Assembly (NCBI RefSeq): GCF_900231165.1
Contig: NZ_LT960614.1
Location: 2,974,550 to 3,038,549, forward strand
Origin: Hartmannibacter diazotrophicus
GTDB lineage: Bacteria > Pseudomonadota > Alphaproteobacteria > Rhizobiales > Pleomorphomonadaceae
Direction: 5' to 3'
Length of the DNA stretch: 64,000 nt
In this document: in pieces, positions 34,614 to 43,928 of the stretch
Numbering within the stretch: the first letter of the stretch is position 1
Layout of the letters: each line of letters begins with the position of its first letter
The notes under the pieces: model-generated
What the model was told of the DNA's origin: nothing
Databases searched by the model: none
What the model saw: only the letters and a program-made list of their open reading frames with translations
Translations under genes and position numbers: made by a program

Positions 34614-35030
34614 TCAGTGCGGCGAGGCCACCGCGTGAACGAGTTCGCCCGTCAGTTCGCGACCCGCGTGATGGGAGACGTCGCTGAGCGAGAGCATGCC
34701 GACCATCCGCTTGTCCTTGTCGATGACCGGCATCCGCCGGATCTTCTTTTCCTCCATGAGGTGGACGGCGTCTTCCAGGGACTCCTCGGTCTTGCAGTAG
34801 ATGACCCCCTTCGTCATCACGTCGCGAGCGGTCAGGCGACTTGTATCGTGGCCATCGGCAAGCGCCCGGAGCGCGAGGTCACGGTCGGTGATCATGCCGA
34901 TCAGCCTGTCGTTCTCGCCGACCGGAACGGCGCCGATATCCTGCTTTTTCATCATCGATGCGACGATGGCGATGGACGTCTCGGGCGTGACCCATTGCGT
35001 CCCCTTGTGCATGGCATTTTCGGTTTTCAT
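34614..35030 (-). CDS. Two-CBS-domain protein
   Basis: 138-residue protein consisting of one CBS pair. The first CBS is TPETSIAIVASMMKKQDIGA followed by RLIGMITDRDLALRALA; the second is YCKTEESLEDAVHLMEEKKI followed by RMVGMLSLSDVSHHA. CBS pairs bind adenosine nucleotides and serve as energy sensors. Here no partner domain is fused. The ATG at 35030 has GGAGGAAG immediately upstream; the frame could begin four codons earlier. A palindromic FNR/FixK-like box lies about 60 bp before the start. Confidence 0.9.
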   Translation of the reverse strand: MKTENAMHKGTQWVTPETSIAIVASMMKKQDIGAVPVGENDRLIGMITDRDLALRALADGHDTSRLTARDVMTKGVIYCKTEESLEDAVHLMEEKKIRRMPVIDKDKRMVGMLSLSDVSHHAGRELTGELVHAVASPH

Positions 35031-35084
35031 GTCTTCCTCCATTCCCAGCCGACCTGAAGATTAGTCCTAGGACCGCCGGGCTCG

Positions 35085-35098
35085 TTGACAGCCGTCAA
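35085..35098. promoter_or_regulatory. FNR/FixK-like box upstream of CBS gene
   Basis: TTGACAGCCGTCAA, a perfect outer palindrome, is centred about 61 bp before the CBS start at 35030, a distance compatible with activation from position -40. Confidence 0.68.
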
Positions 35099-35153
35099 CA
35101 GGAATGCCGGTTCTCGCCGCCGCAGACGGTCGTACCGGCCGACCCAGTCTCCT

Positions 35154-35507
35154 TCAGGAGCCGCCACCGTTCTTTCGCGGCCCTTTGGCTGGATTCGGGC
35201 CAGAACTGGTCGTCAATGCCGCCAGTTTGCCCATCTCGCTCGCATAATCCGTCGCCGCCTCCTGCATGAAATCGGAAACGGCCTGGAATGCATCCTGCAC
35301 CTGTTCGGCCGCCTGGATTTCGCTGAAAAGCTTCGCGCTCCGCTCACAGCGATGGGTGAGAAAATTGAACATCTCGGCCTCGCAGGTCAGCATCGTCTTC
35401 CAGGCCTGCGCCTGCAGGGCGACCGGCGGCGTCGCGAAAATTGGGCCGTTGGTCCACGGCAACATGAACGGAAACACGGGATTTGCCTGTTCTGGTTTTT
35501 GCTGCAT
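35154..35507 (-). CDS. Phasin-like small protein
   Basis: 117-residue protein starting MQQKPEQANPVFPF. The core is a long amphipathic helix-rich segment (LTCEAEMFNFLTHRCERSA, SEIQAAEQVQDAFQAVSDFM, QEAATDYASEMGKLAAL) like small alphaproteobacterial phasins that coat PHB granules. Its C-terminus is a Lys/Gly tail (PAKGPRKNGGGS). Without the N-terminal family motif the assignment is based on composition, length and the presence of phaC in the window. The frame is open to 35594, but the ATG at 35507 gives the sensible protein. Confidence 0.6.
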   Translation of the reverse strand: MQQKPEQANPVFPFMLPWTNGPIFATPPVALQAQAWKTMLTCEAEMFNFLTHRCERSAKLFSEIQAAEQVQDAFQAVSDFMQEAATDYASEMGKLAALTTSSGPNPAKGPRKNGGGS

Positions 35508-35629
35508 GACTGGTTCTCCCGGAAGGATCGCTGGAACGCCCCGCCGCTTGTCCGGAGCCCTGGTTGCTTGTCCGGAGCATCGTTCCGCCGCCATGCCGCC
35601 CCAGGGCTGGCATCGAAACGCGCGGCCGT

Positions 35630-36436
35630 TCAGGCGGCGCGATGAAGAGTGGCATCCGGCGCCACGCCGGCGGCCTCGCGATGCTCGCCATGCCCGTGCA
35701 AAATGGACAGGAGCTCGTTGCCGCTATTGCCGGCAACCCAACCAAGCTTGCGAATGTTACTGATTACGACGCGCCGGCCATTGACGACCGTCAATATGTC
35801 GCCCCGCGCGAGTTGCTGAAAACTCCGGGACAGCGTTTCCGGCGTCGTTCCGAGATAGGCCGCAAGGTCCTTGCGGCCAACGGGAACGTCCAGAACGATC
35901 ACCCCGTCCTCTTCCGCGTGACGCCCGAGCGCCAGCGCATGCAGATAGCCGGCGAGGCGCTCCAGCGCCGTGCGGCCATTGAAGAGGGTCAGCCACTCCT
36001 GCACTTCCTCGGCCTGCCGGTGCATCAGCTCCAGCACCCTGAGGGACACTTCGGGAAACGCCTTCAGGATGCTCACGAACGTCTGGCGCTGCATCGTGCA
36101 GACCACGGCGGGCGACGCCGCCTCGTAGGCAAAGCGCGAGCGCGGCTCCGTCAGACTGCCAATCATGCTGCCGTGTTCGAGGATCGCGACGACCATATGC
36201 CGGCCTTCAGCGGTCGTGTTGGTCACCCTCACGACGCCGGAAACCAAAATCCCGACATGCAGGCAATCGTCTCCCTGGGGAACGATCGTCTCGCCCTTGG
36301 CATAGTTGGAAACGAAGGAGCCGCCGGCCAGTCTGGCAATCCCGGCGACACAGGCTGCCTTGCACGGCCCTTCGGCCCTCACCGGGCAGGTGTCGCATTT
36401 GGTTGCCGATTTGTTGGAGCCTTTGTTGTCATACAT
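35630..36436 (-). CDS. Fnr-type regulator with N-terminal cysteine cluster
   Basis: 268-residue Crp/Fnr regulator. Counting from the ATG at 36436, Cys14, Cys17, Cys25 and Cys29 (CDTCPVRAEGPCKAACVAG) precede the sensory domain, and Cys58 and Cys113 follow. This suggests an oxygen-labile [4Fe-4S] cluster as in FNR/FnrL. The effector roll contains VGILVSGVVRVTNTTAEGRH, and the DNA-binding HTH is VPVGRKDLAAYLGTTPETLS followed by FQQLARGDI. The start has GGAGAG upstream, whereas the frame is open to 36541. It is divergent from the histidine kinase gene and the best candidate for controlling the TTGAY boxes in this region. Confidence 0.88.
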   Translation of the reverse strand: MYDNKGSNKSATKCDTCPVRAEGPCKAACVAGIARLAGGSFVSNYAKGETIVPQGDDCLHVGILVSGVVRVTNTTAEGRHMVVAILEHGSMIGSLTEPRSRFAYEAASPAVVCTMQRQTFVSILKAFPEVSLRVLELMHRQAEEVQEWLTLFNGRTALERLAGYLHALALGRHAEEDGVIVLDVPVGRKDLAAYLGTTPETLSRSFQQLARGDILTVVNGRRVVISNIRKLGWVAGNSGNELLSILHGHGEHREAAGVAPDATLHRAA

Positions 36437-36733
36437 CGCGCTCTCCATGTCCGCATACATGGCAGCAGGATCGAGATGAACGCCCGCGTCTGACAATGAT
36501 GCGGCAGGTGCACCGCTCCGGCCACAGCAGCGGATGAACACCAGCCCTTCATATTTTGGGCGCAGCCATTCCGATCAAGCCGTTGAGAAAATAGTATCCA
36601 TGTGGACGATCGGCCCGGCAAACAGAGAATTGTTGAGAATTGTTCCGGCGGCTGCAATACTTCGCCCGCCAGCCGCTCGGTCGCCCTGGAATAAGTTCAA
36701 AGCGCGCAGGAGCGTCCCGGCCTGAATGGCTCC

Positions 36734-39166
36734 ATGGAACGCGAAGAAATTCCCCCCGACGACGACAAGTCATGTTCCCGGCCCAGCATGGAACGACAGT
36801 CCGTCAGCACCTCCAGATCCGTTGGCGATGGCCCGATATCTCTGCTGTCGGTCTTTGCGGATCATGACGACATTTGCTTCTGGCAGTGGGCGATTGCCGA
36901 CGGCGACACCCACTTTCCGCAAAATGCCGTAAGCTTCTTCAAATTCCGGCCCGATGCCGTCCCGCAAACGCTGGACGCCTGGCTCGACGACATCGTGGCG
37001 CCGGGCGAGCGCGAAGCCCTCCTGGAGCGCTTGCGGTCGATCGACACGAGCAAGCGCCATATCGATCGCTTTGCCTTTCGCATCAAGGACCCGGACAACG
37101 CGGAACGATGGATCGAGCAGCGGGGCGTGATAGACGAGGTCGACGGCCGGCTGTTGGTGACCTGGATGTCTCAGGACATTACCCAGAAGCGCAGGACAGC
37201 CGCCGACCTTGAGGTCACGGAACGCCAGTTCGACCACCTCGTGCAGCACGCCAGCGTCGGCATCCTCGCGTTCGACACGGATGGAAGGGTCACGAGCTGC
37301 AACCCGGCATTCCACGCCATCCTCGGCTATTCGAGCCGTGACCTCCACGGACGTTCCCTGACGTCCCTCGTACATCATGAAGACGCGCGCCGGCACGGCG
37401 CACGGCTTCAGCAACTTCAGGACGGCGAGATCGAGGCCTTTGACTGCGAATGCCGATTTCTGACGAAGTCTGGCGCGGTTGTCTGGGTGGAAACGCACGC
37501 CTGGGCGATGCCCGGCAGGAACGAGGCCCTGCCCGAATTCGTGGCGATGATCACCCCCATCGAGGAGCGGGTTCAGGCACTTGAGCAACTGCGCCAGGAG
37601 CGCGACAAGCTGCAGGCCATCTTCAATCATGCCGGCGTCGGGCTGGCCGTGACCGATGCAGCCGGCAAGGTGCAGGCGATGAACGCCGAGGCCGTCCGCA
37701 TCCACGGCTTCGAGGATTGGCCAAAGACGGAACAGTCGCTCGAGTTGGCCCGCTCGCAGTTCGAACTGCGCTATCCGGACGGCCGCTTGATGTCCATCGA
37801 CGACTGGCCGGGTTCGCGCGCGCTGCGCGGCGAGTTCGTCAAGGACTACGACACCATCCTCTCCAGGAAGGATGGCAGTCATTCGCGATACGCCCGGTAT
37901 TCCTGCTCGCCGATCCGGGATGCGGACGGCAATGCGATCATGCAGGTTTATTCGATCCATGACCTGACCGAAACGCACCGCCTGCAGGAAGCACTCTCGC
38001 AATCGCAGAGGCTCGAGGCGCTGGGACGCCTTGCCGGTGGCATCGTGCACGACTTCAACAATGTCCTCGCCGTCATTTCGGGAAATCTGGAACTCATCGC
38101 CAAGAAGCAGCACGACGACCGCACGAGACACTGGATTCAGGCCGCGCTCGACGCCGCCGAGACCGGCGCCAGCATCAATCAGCGCCTTCTGGCCATCACC
38201 CGGAAGAAATCCCGGCAGAAGCGCACGATCGACGTCGTCCGCAAGCTCCGGAGCATGGGCGAACTCTTCCGGCGCATCGTCGGAGAGGACATCAACCTAG
38301 AGGTCGATGTTCCCGACGAGAAGCTTTTCATTGCCGTCGACCCCGGCGATCTCGACTCCGCCCTTCTCAATCTCGTCGCCAACGCCCGGGACGCGATGCC
38401 GGATGGCGGGACACTGCGCATTGCCGTCCGGCGCGCCAATGAAGGTGGCAAGGGCGGGGTCCACCGCCACCCGAAAGGAAACGATGTGGTCCTGTCGGTG
38501 CAGGACACCGGCATCGGCATGTCGAAGGAAACGATCCGCCTTGCCGCCGAGCCGTTCTTCACCACGAAGCCTGCCGGCAAGGGCGTCGGGCTGGGGCTCA
38601 CGGGCGTCCACGCATTCGCCGACCAGAACGGCGGGACGGTCAGGATCGTCAGTGAAATCGGCGCGGGCACGGACGTCAGGATCATGCTGCCGGAAACAGA
38701 AAGCTGTCCTGAAGCGCTGGAGATCGAAGAGGACGAGACCCCGATCCCACGCGGCAACGGCGAAACCGTTCTTGTCGTCGAGGACGACGACCGCATGCGC
38801 GACCTGGCGCGCCAGAGGCTCGAATGGCTCGGCTATCGGGTTGAGGAGGCTGCCTCCGCCGACGAGGCCTCGAAGCGGATCGCCGGCGGCTTGCGGCCCG
38901 CGTGCGTCTTTTCCGATATCCGCTTGCCCGGGGACATGAACGGTCAGGAACTCGCCAACGAGATCATGGCGGCGCATCCCGACATCGGCGTCCTGCTCTG
39001 CACCAGCTACCCGGAAGACATCCGTGCGCGGCACACCCGCAAGACAAAGCCTCGCCCGGCGATCCTCGGCAAGCCCTGCTCGCTTCTTGAATTGGCTCAG
39101 GCCGTCTCCGACGCGATCGAGGACGCGGTCGGAAACTCGGGGGCCAGATCTCCGATGAAGACATAG
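36734..39166 (+). CDS. PAS-containing hybrid histidine kinase
   Basis: 810-residue cytoplasmic sensor kinase. An N-terminal PAS-like region (about residues 35-155) precedes two clearer PAS domains (about 165-280 and 290-420), then HisKA with H439 in GGIVHDFNNVLAVISGN, an HATPase domain (NLVANARDAMPDGG, DTGIGM, GVGLGLTGVHAFA), and a C-terminal REC domain with phospho-acceptor Asp728 in FSDIRLPGD. No transmembrane segment is visible, so it senses an internal signal, possibly redox or oxygen, which fits its place beside Fnr. The 5' end is uncertain, as no good ribosome site precedes 36734 and ATG 36788 is an option. Confidence 0.9.
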   Translation: MEREEIPPDDDKSCSRPSMERQSVSTSRSVGDGPISLLSVFADHDDICFWQWAIADGDTHFPQNAVSFFKFRPDAVPQTLDAWLDDIVAPGEREALLERLRSIDTSKRHIDRFAFRIKDPDNAERWIEQRGVIDEVDGRLLVTWMSQDITQKRRTAADLEVTERQFDHLVQHASVGILAFDTDGRVTSCNPAFHAILGYSSRDLHGRSLTSLVHHEDARRHGARLQQLQDGEIEAFDCECRFLTKSGAVVWVETHAWAMPGRNEALPEFVAMITPIEERVQALEQLRQERDKLQAIFNHAGVGLAVTDAAGKVQAMNAEAVRIHGFEDWPKTEQSLELARSQFELRYPDGRLMSIDDWPGSRALRGEFVKDYDTILSRKDGSHSRYARYSCSPIRDADGNAIMQVYSIHDLTETHRLQEALSQSQRLEALGRLAGGIVHDFNNVLAVISGNLELIAKKQHDDRTRHWIQAALDAAETGASINQRLLAITRKKSRQKRTIDVVRKLRSMGELFRRIVGEDINLEVDVPDEKLFIAVDPGDLDSALLNLVANARDAMPDGGTLRIAVRRANEGGKGGVHRHPKGNDVVLSVQDTGIGMSKETIRLAAEPFFTTKPAGKGVGLGLTGVHAFADQNGGTVRIVSEIGAGTDVRIMLPETESCPEALEIEEDETPIPRGNGETVLVVEDDDRMRDLARQRLEWLGYRVEEAASADEASKRIAGGLRPACVFSDIRLPGDMNGQELANEIMAAHPDIGVLLCTSYPEDIRARHTRKTKPRPAILGKPCSLLELAQAVSDAIEDAVGNSGARSPMKT

Positions 39167-39900
39167 CCGACGCCGCGCACGCTCTTGATCAGCGGAGCGC
39201 TTCTCCTGGCGCATTCGATCTTGGAGCGCAGGCGGGCGACGTGACCGTCGATGGTCCGGTCCATGGGATCGCGCTCGCGTCCGCGAAGCATGTCCCAAAG
39301 ATCGTCGCGCGAAAGAATGCGGTCGGGATTGGCAAGAAAGGCCGCAAGAAGGCCGGCCTCCGTCTCGGTGAGGTTGACCGGGCTGCCGTCGGTCTTCGTC
39401 GCGACATGCGTCCTCATGTCGAAGATCGTGTCGCAGATGCGAACGCAGGACGATGTCGCGGGCCTTGCCTGCGCCAGATGTTCCGGCTGCAGCCGGTCGT
39501 AGCGCTGCAGGACGGAGCGGACCCGGATCGAGACTTCTCTCACATGAAAAGGCTTGGTGATATAGTCGTCGGCGCCGCCTTCAAGGCCGGTCACCCGGTC
39601 CTGGGGCTCACCGCGTCCCGTGATCATGATGATCGGGACATTGACCAGGGCGCGGATATCGCGTGCAAGCTCAAGGCCGTCCTCCGCGCCGAGGTTGAGG
39701 TCCAGCGTGATCAGATCGACGTCGCGTTCGGCCAGAACCGAGAACAGCCCCCGCCGGCTGCGGGCCTCGACAATCTCGAAGCCCTCATCCGAGAGTGTTT
39801 CCGACAGGACGTCTCTGACCGCCTTCTCATCGTCGACGACGAGGATGCAAGGCCGTGTCGCGAGCCGTTCGGAGCGATCATCGTCCATGGACGGCGTCAT
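39097..39900 (-). CDS. OmpR/PhoB-family response regulator
   Basis: 267-residue two-domain regulator. The receiver shows ILVVDDEKAVRDVLSETL, phospho-acceptor Asp in ITLDLNLGAEDG and the conserved Lys in DDYITKPFHVREV. The winged-helix effector has VNLTETEAGLLAAFLANPDR, DPMDRTIDGHVARLRSKIE and the terminal GVGYVFIGDL. The ATG at 39900 follows GGGAG; the upstream frame to 40014 is unlikely. Its 3' end overlaps the hybrid kinase gene by 70 bp in convergent orientation, so the two may form a functional pair with antisense-type coupling. Confidence 0.92.
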   Translation of the reverse strand: MTPSMDDDRSERLATRPCILVVDDEKAVRDVLSETLSDEGFEIVEARSRRGLFSVLAERDVDLITLDLNLGAEDGLELARDIRALVNVPIIMITGRGEPQDRVTGLEGGADDYITKPFHVREVSIRVRSVLQRYDRLQPEHLAQARPATSSCVRICDTIFDMRTHVATKTDGSPVNLTETEAGLLAAFLANPDRILSRDDLWDMLRGRERDPMDRTIDGHVARLRSKIECARRSAPLIKSVRGVGYVFIGDLAPEFPTASSIASETA

Positions 39901-40023
39901 GGTCTGCTCCCGCATAATTCGGACTTCTACGGATAGCGGCGACCGGAATTGCAGATCAATCGTGGCAAGTACGTAGTGTCGGACGAGGCCGCGCTGCCGG
40001 TGGCACCGTCGCATGTCCTCTGC

Positions 40024-41742
40024 TCAGCGGTCAAACAGAGCCTTCAGTTCCTTCCATGGCCGGGTGTTCAGGACGTCGCCGGCCTCGATCCACCCCCGCC
40101 GCGCCTGGTCGACGCCATAGCGCATGGCGCCAAGTCCGACGGTCGAATGCGCATCCGTCGAGATCGCCAGCCTGACACCGGCCTCCTTGGCCTGCCGGCA
40201 ACGAATGTCGTCAAGGTCGAGCCGCATCGGATGCGCATTGATCTCCAGGAAACAGCCCCGAACCCGGGCCCCCTCGATGATCCGGTCAAGATCGAGGCCG
40301 TAGCCGGGACGCTGGCCGATCAGCCGGCCGGTCGGATGGGCGAGAATGTTGAAATAGCGGTTATCCATCGCCTTGAGGATGCGTTCGGTCTGCCGGTCGC
40401 TGTCGAAGTCAAAGCCGAAGTGGACGGCGCAGACCGTATAGTCGAGGCGCTTCAGGATGCTGTCGGGCAGATCGAGCGTGCCGTCGGCGAGGATATCGAC
40501 CTCGCAGGACTTCAGGAGACGAAAACCGTCGAAGCGGTCGTTCAGCCGGTCGATCTCGTCAAGCTGCCTGGCCAGACGTTCGGGATCGAGACCGTTGGCC
40601 ACGATGACGTGCTGCGAGTGATCGCTGACCGCCAGATAGTCGTAGCCGAGTGCCCTTGCCGCCTCCGCCATCTCCTCAAGGCTGCTGCGCCCGTCCGAGG
40701 CATCGGTGTGGGCGTGAAGGTCGCCGCGGATATCCGCCAGCGTGATCAGCTTCGGCAGCATTCCCGCCTTTGAAGCCTCGATCTCGCCACGGTCCTCGCG
40801 CAGTTCCGGCTCGATATAGCCAAGGCCGGCCGCCCGGAAGACGTCCTCCTCGCTCTCGCCTCCGACGCGCTCCTTGCCCTTGAAGACGCCGTACTCGTTG
40901 AGCTTCAGGCCCTTGTCCTGAAGGATGGTCCGGATCGCGATGCTGTGTGCCTTGGAGCCCGTGAAATAATGCAGCGCCGTACCATAGCTTTCCTCCGGAA
41001 CGACCCGCAGGTCGACCTGAATTCCAGACGTCAGGATGACGGTCGAGCGCGTCGGGCCCTTGGAGACGACCTCCGCGATCTCATCATAGCGGACGAAATA
41101 GTCCGTCAGGGCCGGACCATCGTCGCAGATCACCAGAAGATCGAGGTCGCCGACCGTCTCGCGCCGGCGCCGGTAGCTTCCGGCGACAACCACCCGCGTC
41201 GCGCCGGGCGCCGCCGACAGATAGCGCGTCAGATCCCGGGCGAATTCCTCGGCAAGGGCGATGCTGAACCGCTTCTCGGTCGTCCGATGCTTCGCGATAT
41301 CGTCCAGGATCTTCGCCTCAATAGCGGCACCGAACTTCGGCAGGTCCCTCAGTCTGCCGGCCTTTGCCGCGGCTTCCAGATCGGCCAGCGTCCTGATGCC
41401 GAGTTCCTGATGGAGGGCATGCACGCGCTTCGGTCCTAGCCCCGGAATGGCCGTCAGCGCGGCCAGCGTCGAGGGCGTCCGCGCCTCCACCTCTTCCAGC
41501 GCTTTCAGACGGCCGGTCCTGACGATCTCTACAATTTTCTCGGCAAGATCGTCGCCAATGGCCGGTAGCGTCTCCAAAGGCTCTCCCCGCTCGATCAGGC
41601 TCGCGACGCTTTCCGGCAGTTCCCCGATCGTGGCGGCGGCCCGGCGATAGGCGCGGACGCGAAACGGGTTGGCCCCCTCGATATCGAGGAGGTCGGCCAT
41701 CCGCTGGAAGAGTGCGGCGATATCGGCATTGTGCACGGACAT
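40024..41742 (-). CDS. polX: PolX-type DNA polymerase/3'-5' exonuclease
   Basis: 572-residue X-family polymerase with a C-terminal PHP exonuclease/AP-endonuclease domain. The N-terminal HhH_8 domain (residues 5-40), fingers HhH (TLPAIGDDLAEKIVEI; IPGLGPKRVHALHQEL), polymerase motif GSYRRRRETVGDLDLLV, and the PHP block DLHAHTDASDG with AVSDHSQ, DILADG and AHPTGR metal ligands are all present. It probably fills gaps in base-excision repair or end joining, as in Deinococcus and Bacillus PolX. Two FNR/FixK-like boxes lie between it and the divergent host-attachment-family gene. Confidence 0.95.
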   Translation of the reverse strand: MSVHNADIAALFQRMADLLDIEGANPFRVRAYRRAAATIGELPESVASLIERGEPLETLPAIGDDLAEKIVEIVRTGRLKALEEVEARTPSTLAALTAIPGLGPKRVHALHQELGIRTLADLEAAAKAGRLRDLPKFGAAIEAKILDDIAKHRTTEKRFSIALAEEFARDLTRYLSAAPGATRVVVAGSYRRRRETVGDLDLLVICDDGPALTDYFVRYDEIAEVVSKGPTRSTVILTSGIQVDLRVVPEESYGTALHYFTGSKAHSIAIRTILQDKGLKLNEYGVFKGKERVGGESEEDVFRAAGLGYIEPELREDRGEIEASKAGMLPKLITLADIRGDLHAHTDASDGRSSLEEMAEAARALGYDYLAVSDHSQHVIVANGLDPERLARQLDEIDRLNDRFDGFRLLKSCEVDILADGTLDLPDSILKRLDYTVCAVHFGFDFDSDRQTERILKAMDNRYFNILAHPTGRLIGQRPGYGLDLDRIIEGARVRGCFLEINAHPMRLDLDDIRCRQAKEAGVRLAISTDAHSTVGLGAMRYGVDQARRGWIEAGDVLNTRPWKELKALFDR

Positions 41743-41776
41743 ACCGACTGGTTAGCGCACCGGGGACCGCTCCGCC

Positions 41777-41790
41777 TTGACCGGCGTCAA
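41777..41790. promoter_or_regulatory. FNR/FixK-like box between polX and host-attachment gene
   Basis: TTGACCGGCGTCAA, palindromic outside the spacer, is centred 41 bp before the polX start. It is close enough to the start codon to act as a repressor site for polX or a distal activator site for the divergent gene. Confidence 0.6.
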
Positions 41791-41869
41791 CCGACCGCCT
41801 GCGGCAGTGGACCAAAGCGGTTCGGCCCGCAGCAGTCCGACGGGCCGCATCGCTCTTTCTCCCCTCCCG

Positions 41870-41883
41870 TTGATCCAAATCAT
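41870..41883. promoter_or_regulatory. Near-consensus FNR/FixK box upstream of host-attachment gene
   Basis: TTGATCCAAATCAT has one mismatch to TTGAT-N4-ATCAA and is centred about 132 bp before the start at 42009. Confidence 0.5.
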
Positions 41884-42008
41884 TCGCTTCGGATGAAAAG
41901 TGGGAAACCATCGCCTCACTGACCCGATGGGTCGAGAAAGATCGAGCGAAAGCTCCTGTGGGCGATCCGATGGTCGCTCGCGGCAAAACAAGACAGAGGA
42001 GAAACGGG

Positions 42009-42455
42009 ATGACCGGTCAAAAGCTGCCGCGACATGGATGGGTTGTCGTGTGCGACGGCGCCAAGGCCTTGTTCCTGCGCAACGAAGGCGACGAGGTCTA
42101 TCCGAACCTGAAGACGGAAAAGGTGCTCGACGAGCCAGCTCCGGCCAATCGCGACCTCGCCTCCGACAGGCCCGGACGGGTCCACGAATCGGCCTCGCAT
42201 GGCCGCTCGGCCATGGAAGAGACCGACCGCCACGACGAGGCCGAGACCGCCTTCCTGACGACGGTTGCCAGCGAACTGAGCACGCTGAAGGAAAAGCGCG
42301 GCATCACCCATCTTGTCGTCGTGGCCCCGCCGAAGGCGCTTGGCGTCCTGCGCTCGAAGCTGTCCCCGGCGGTCCAGCAGATCGTCTCGGCGGAAATCGC
42401 CAAGGATCTCGTGCAGTTTCCGATCCACGAGATCGAGACCAAGCTGACCGCCTGA
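42009..42455 (+). CDS. Host attachment family protein (baeRF/eRF1-like)
   Basis: 148-residue protein. The opening PRHGWVVVCDGAKALFLRNE, the central HDEAETAFLTTVASELSTLK, the block ITHLVVVAPPKALGVLRSKL and the end EIAKDLVQFPIHEIETKL match the Pfam family 'protein required for attachment to host cells', related to the archaeal release-factor-like baeRF group. Its biochemical role is not established; the name comes from an early plant-attachment study. The ATG at 42009 follows GAGGAGAAACGGG. It lies downstream of FNR/FixK-like boxes and ends at a terminator. Confidence 0.88.
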   Translation: MTGQKLPRHGWVVVCDGAKALFLRNEGDEVYPNLKTEKVLDEPAPANRDLASDRPGRVHESASHGRSAMEETDRHDEAETAFLTTVASELSTLKEKRGITHLVVVAPPKALGVLRSKLSPAVQQIVSAEIAKDLVQFPIHEIETKLTA

Positions 42456-42497
42456 CCGCAGCGCGCGTCTGGGCGTGGCTGCCAACATGACATCAAG

Positions 42498-42525
42498 CGC
42501 CGAGCCACCGCCCGGCGTTTTTTTT
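42498..42525 (+). terminator. Terminator after host-attachment gene
   Basis: A short CGCCG/CGGCG-based stem with internal mismatch and loop CACC is followed by eight T residues, 43 bp after the stop. Confidence 0.8.
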
Positions 42526-42699
42526 CGTTGCTTTTGCGGGCGCCCTCACCGCAACGAGCGACACGAAACCGGGCTCGCGCCGGCAAACCTCGCGATCTGC
42601 CCGACATTCAAGGCAAAACGCAGCGATGGCTTTGCCCGATGGCGAAATTCGGCTTAAAGATGGCTTCCCGTTCCGCCACCCGATCATCATGGAATCCCA

Positions 42700-43842
42700 A
42701 TGTCCCGTCCCCTGACCGTCAGCGATTTCAAGGAACTCGCCCGTCGCCGCGTGCCGAAGATGTTTTTCGACTACGCCGACAGCGGCTCGTGGACCGAAGG
42801 CACATACCGCGCCAACGAAGAGGATTTTGGCAAGATCAAGCTGCGCCAGCGCGTGCTCGTCGACATGACCAACCGGTCGCTGGAAAGCACGATGATCGGC
42901 CAGAAGGTGGCGATGCCGGTTGCGCTGTCCCCGACAGGGCTCACCGGCATGCAGCATGCCGACGGCGAAATCCTCGCCGCCCAGGCCGCCGAGGCCTTCG
43001 GGGTGCCCTTCACGCTCTCGACCATGAGCATCTGCTCCATCGAGGACGTGGCGGCGGCGACCAAGAAGCCCTTCTGGTTCCAGCTTTACGTGATGCGCGA
43101 CCGCGCCTTCATCGAGAACCTGATCGAGCGCGCCAAGGCGGCCCGCTGCTCGGCATTGGTACTGACCCTCGACCTCCAGATCCTCGGCCAGCGCCACAAG
43201 GACATCCGCAACGGCCTGTCCGCGCCGCCCAAATTCACCCCCGTGAGCCTCTGGCATATGGCAATTCGGCCGGGCTGGTGCCTCGGCATGCTGGGCACGA
43301 AGCGGCGCACCTTCGGCAACATCGTCGGGCACGCCAAGAACGTCTCGAACCTCTCCTCGCTCTCGGCCTGGACGGCGGAACAGTTCGATCCGCAGCTTTC
43401 CTGGAAGGACGTGGAATGGATCAAGGAGCGCTGGGGTGGACCGCTGATCCTCAAGGGCATTCTCGATGCCGAGGACGCGCGGCAGGCGGTCGACACCGGC
43501 GCCGACGCGATCATCGTCTCCAACCACGGCGGCCGCCAGCTTGATGGCGCCCCCTCCTCGATCTCGGCGCTGCCCGACATCGTTGCGGCCGTCGGCGACC
43601 GGATCGAGGTTCATGTGGATGGCGGCATCCGCTCGGGACAGGACGTGCTGAAGGCGCTCTGCCTCGGCGCCAAGGGCACCTATATCGGCCGCCCGTTCCT
43701 CTATGGCCTCGGAGCCAACGGACGCGAGGGCGTCGCCTCGGTGCTGGAGATCATCCGCAACGAGCTCGACATCACCATGGCACTTTGCGGCAAGCGCCTG
43801 ATCGCGGATGCCGGTCCGGATATGCTGCACAAGCAATCGTGA
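42700..43842 (+). CDS. lldD: FMN-dependent alpha-hydroxy-acid dehydrogenase (LldD-like)
   Basis: 380-residue FMN enzyme oxidising L-lactate or another (S)-2-hydroxyacid. The flavin and substrate blocks are FFDYADSGSWTEGTYRANEE, VALSPTGLTGMQHADGE, FWFQLYVMRD and the catalytic-His motif SNHGGRQLDG, then HVDGGIRSGQDVLKALCLGA. The long intact central segment (SAWTAEQFDPQLSWKDVEWI) is typical of LldD rather than glycolate oxidase. The ATG at 42700 is the family start. It lies 87 bp upstream of the DUF427 gene. Confidence 0.92.
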   Translation: MSRPLTVSDFKELARRRVPKMFFDYADSGSWTEGTYRANEEDFGKIKLRQRVLVDMTNRSLESTMIGQKVAMPVALSPTGLTGMQHADGEILAAQAAEAFGVPFTLSTMSICSIEDVAAATKKPFWFQLYVMRDRAFIENLIERAKAARCSALVLTLDLQILGQRHKDIRNGLSAPPKFTPVSLWHMAIRPGWCLGMLGTKRRTFGNIVGHAKNVSNLSSLSAWTAEQFDPQLSWKDVEWIKERWGGPLILKGILDAEDARQAVDTGADAIIVSNHGGRQLDGAPSSISALPDIVAAVGDRIEVHVDGGIRSGQDVLKALCLGAKGTYIGRPFLYGLGANGREGVASVLEIIRNELDITMALCGKRLIADAGPDMLHKQS

Positions 43843-43928
43843 CTTGGCCCCGACCGGAACAGGCTGGACACGGCCGGACGGCCACGCCAATTGGAAAAAG
43901 ACGAGACGAACCAGCGAAGGTTGCTGCC

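Noticed and set aside
35781-35794. A further TTGAC-N4-GTCAA palindrome
   Set aside because: It lies inside the Fnr coding sequence (codons for TVVNGRR), so it was not counted as a regulatory site, although autoregulation is not excluded.
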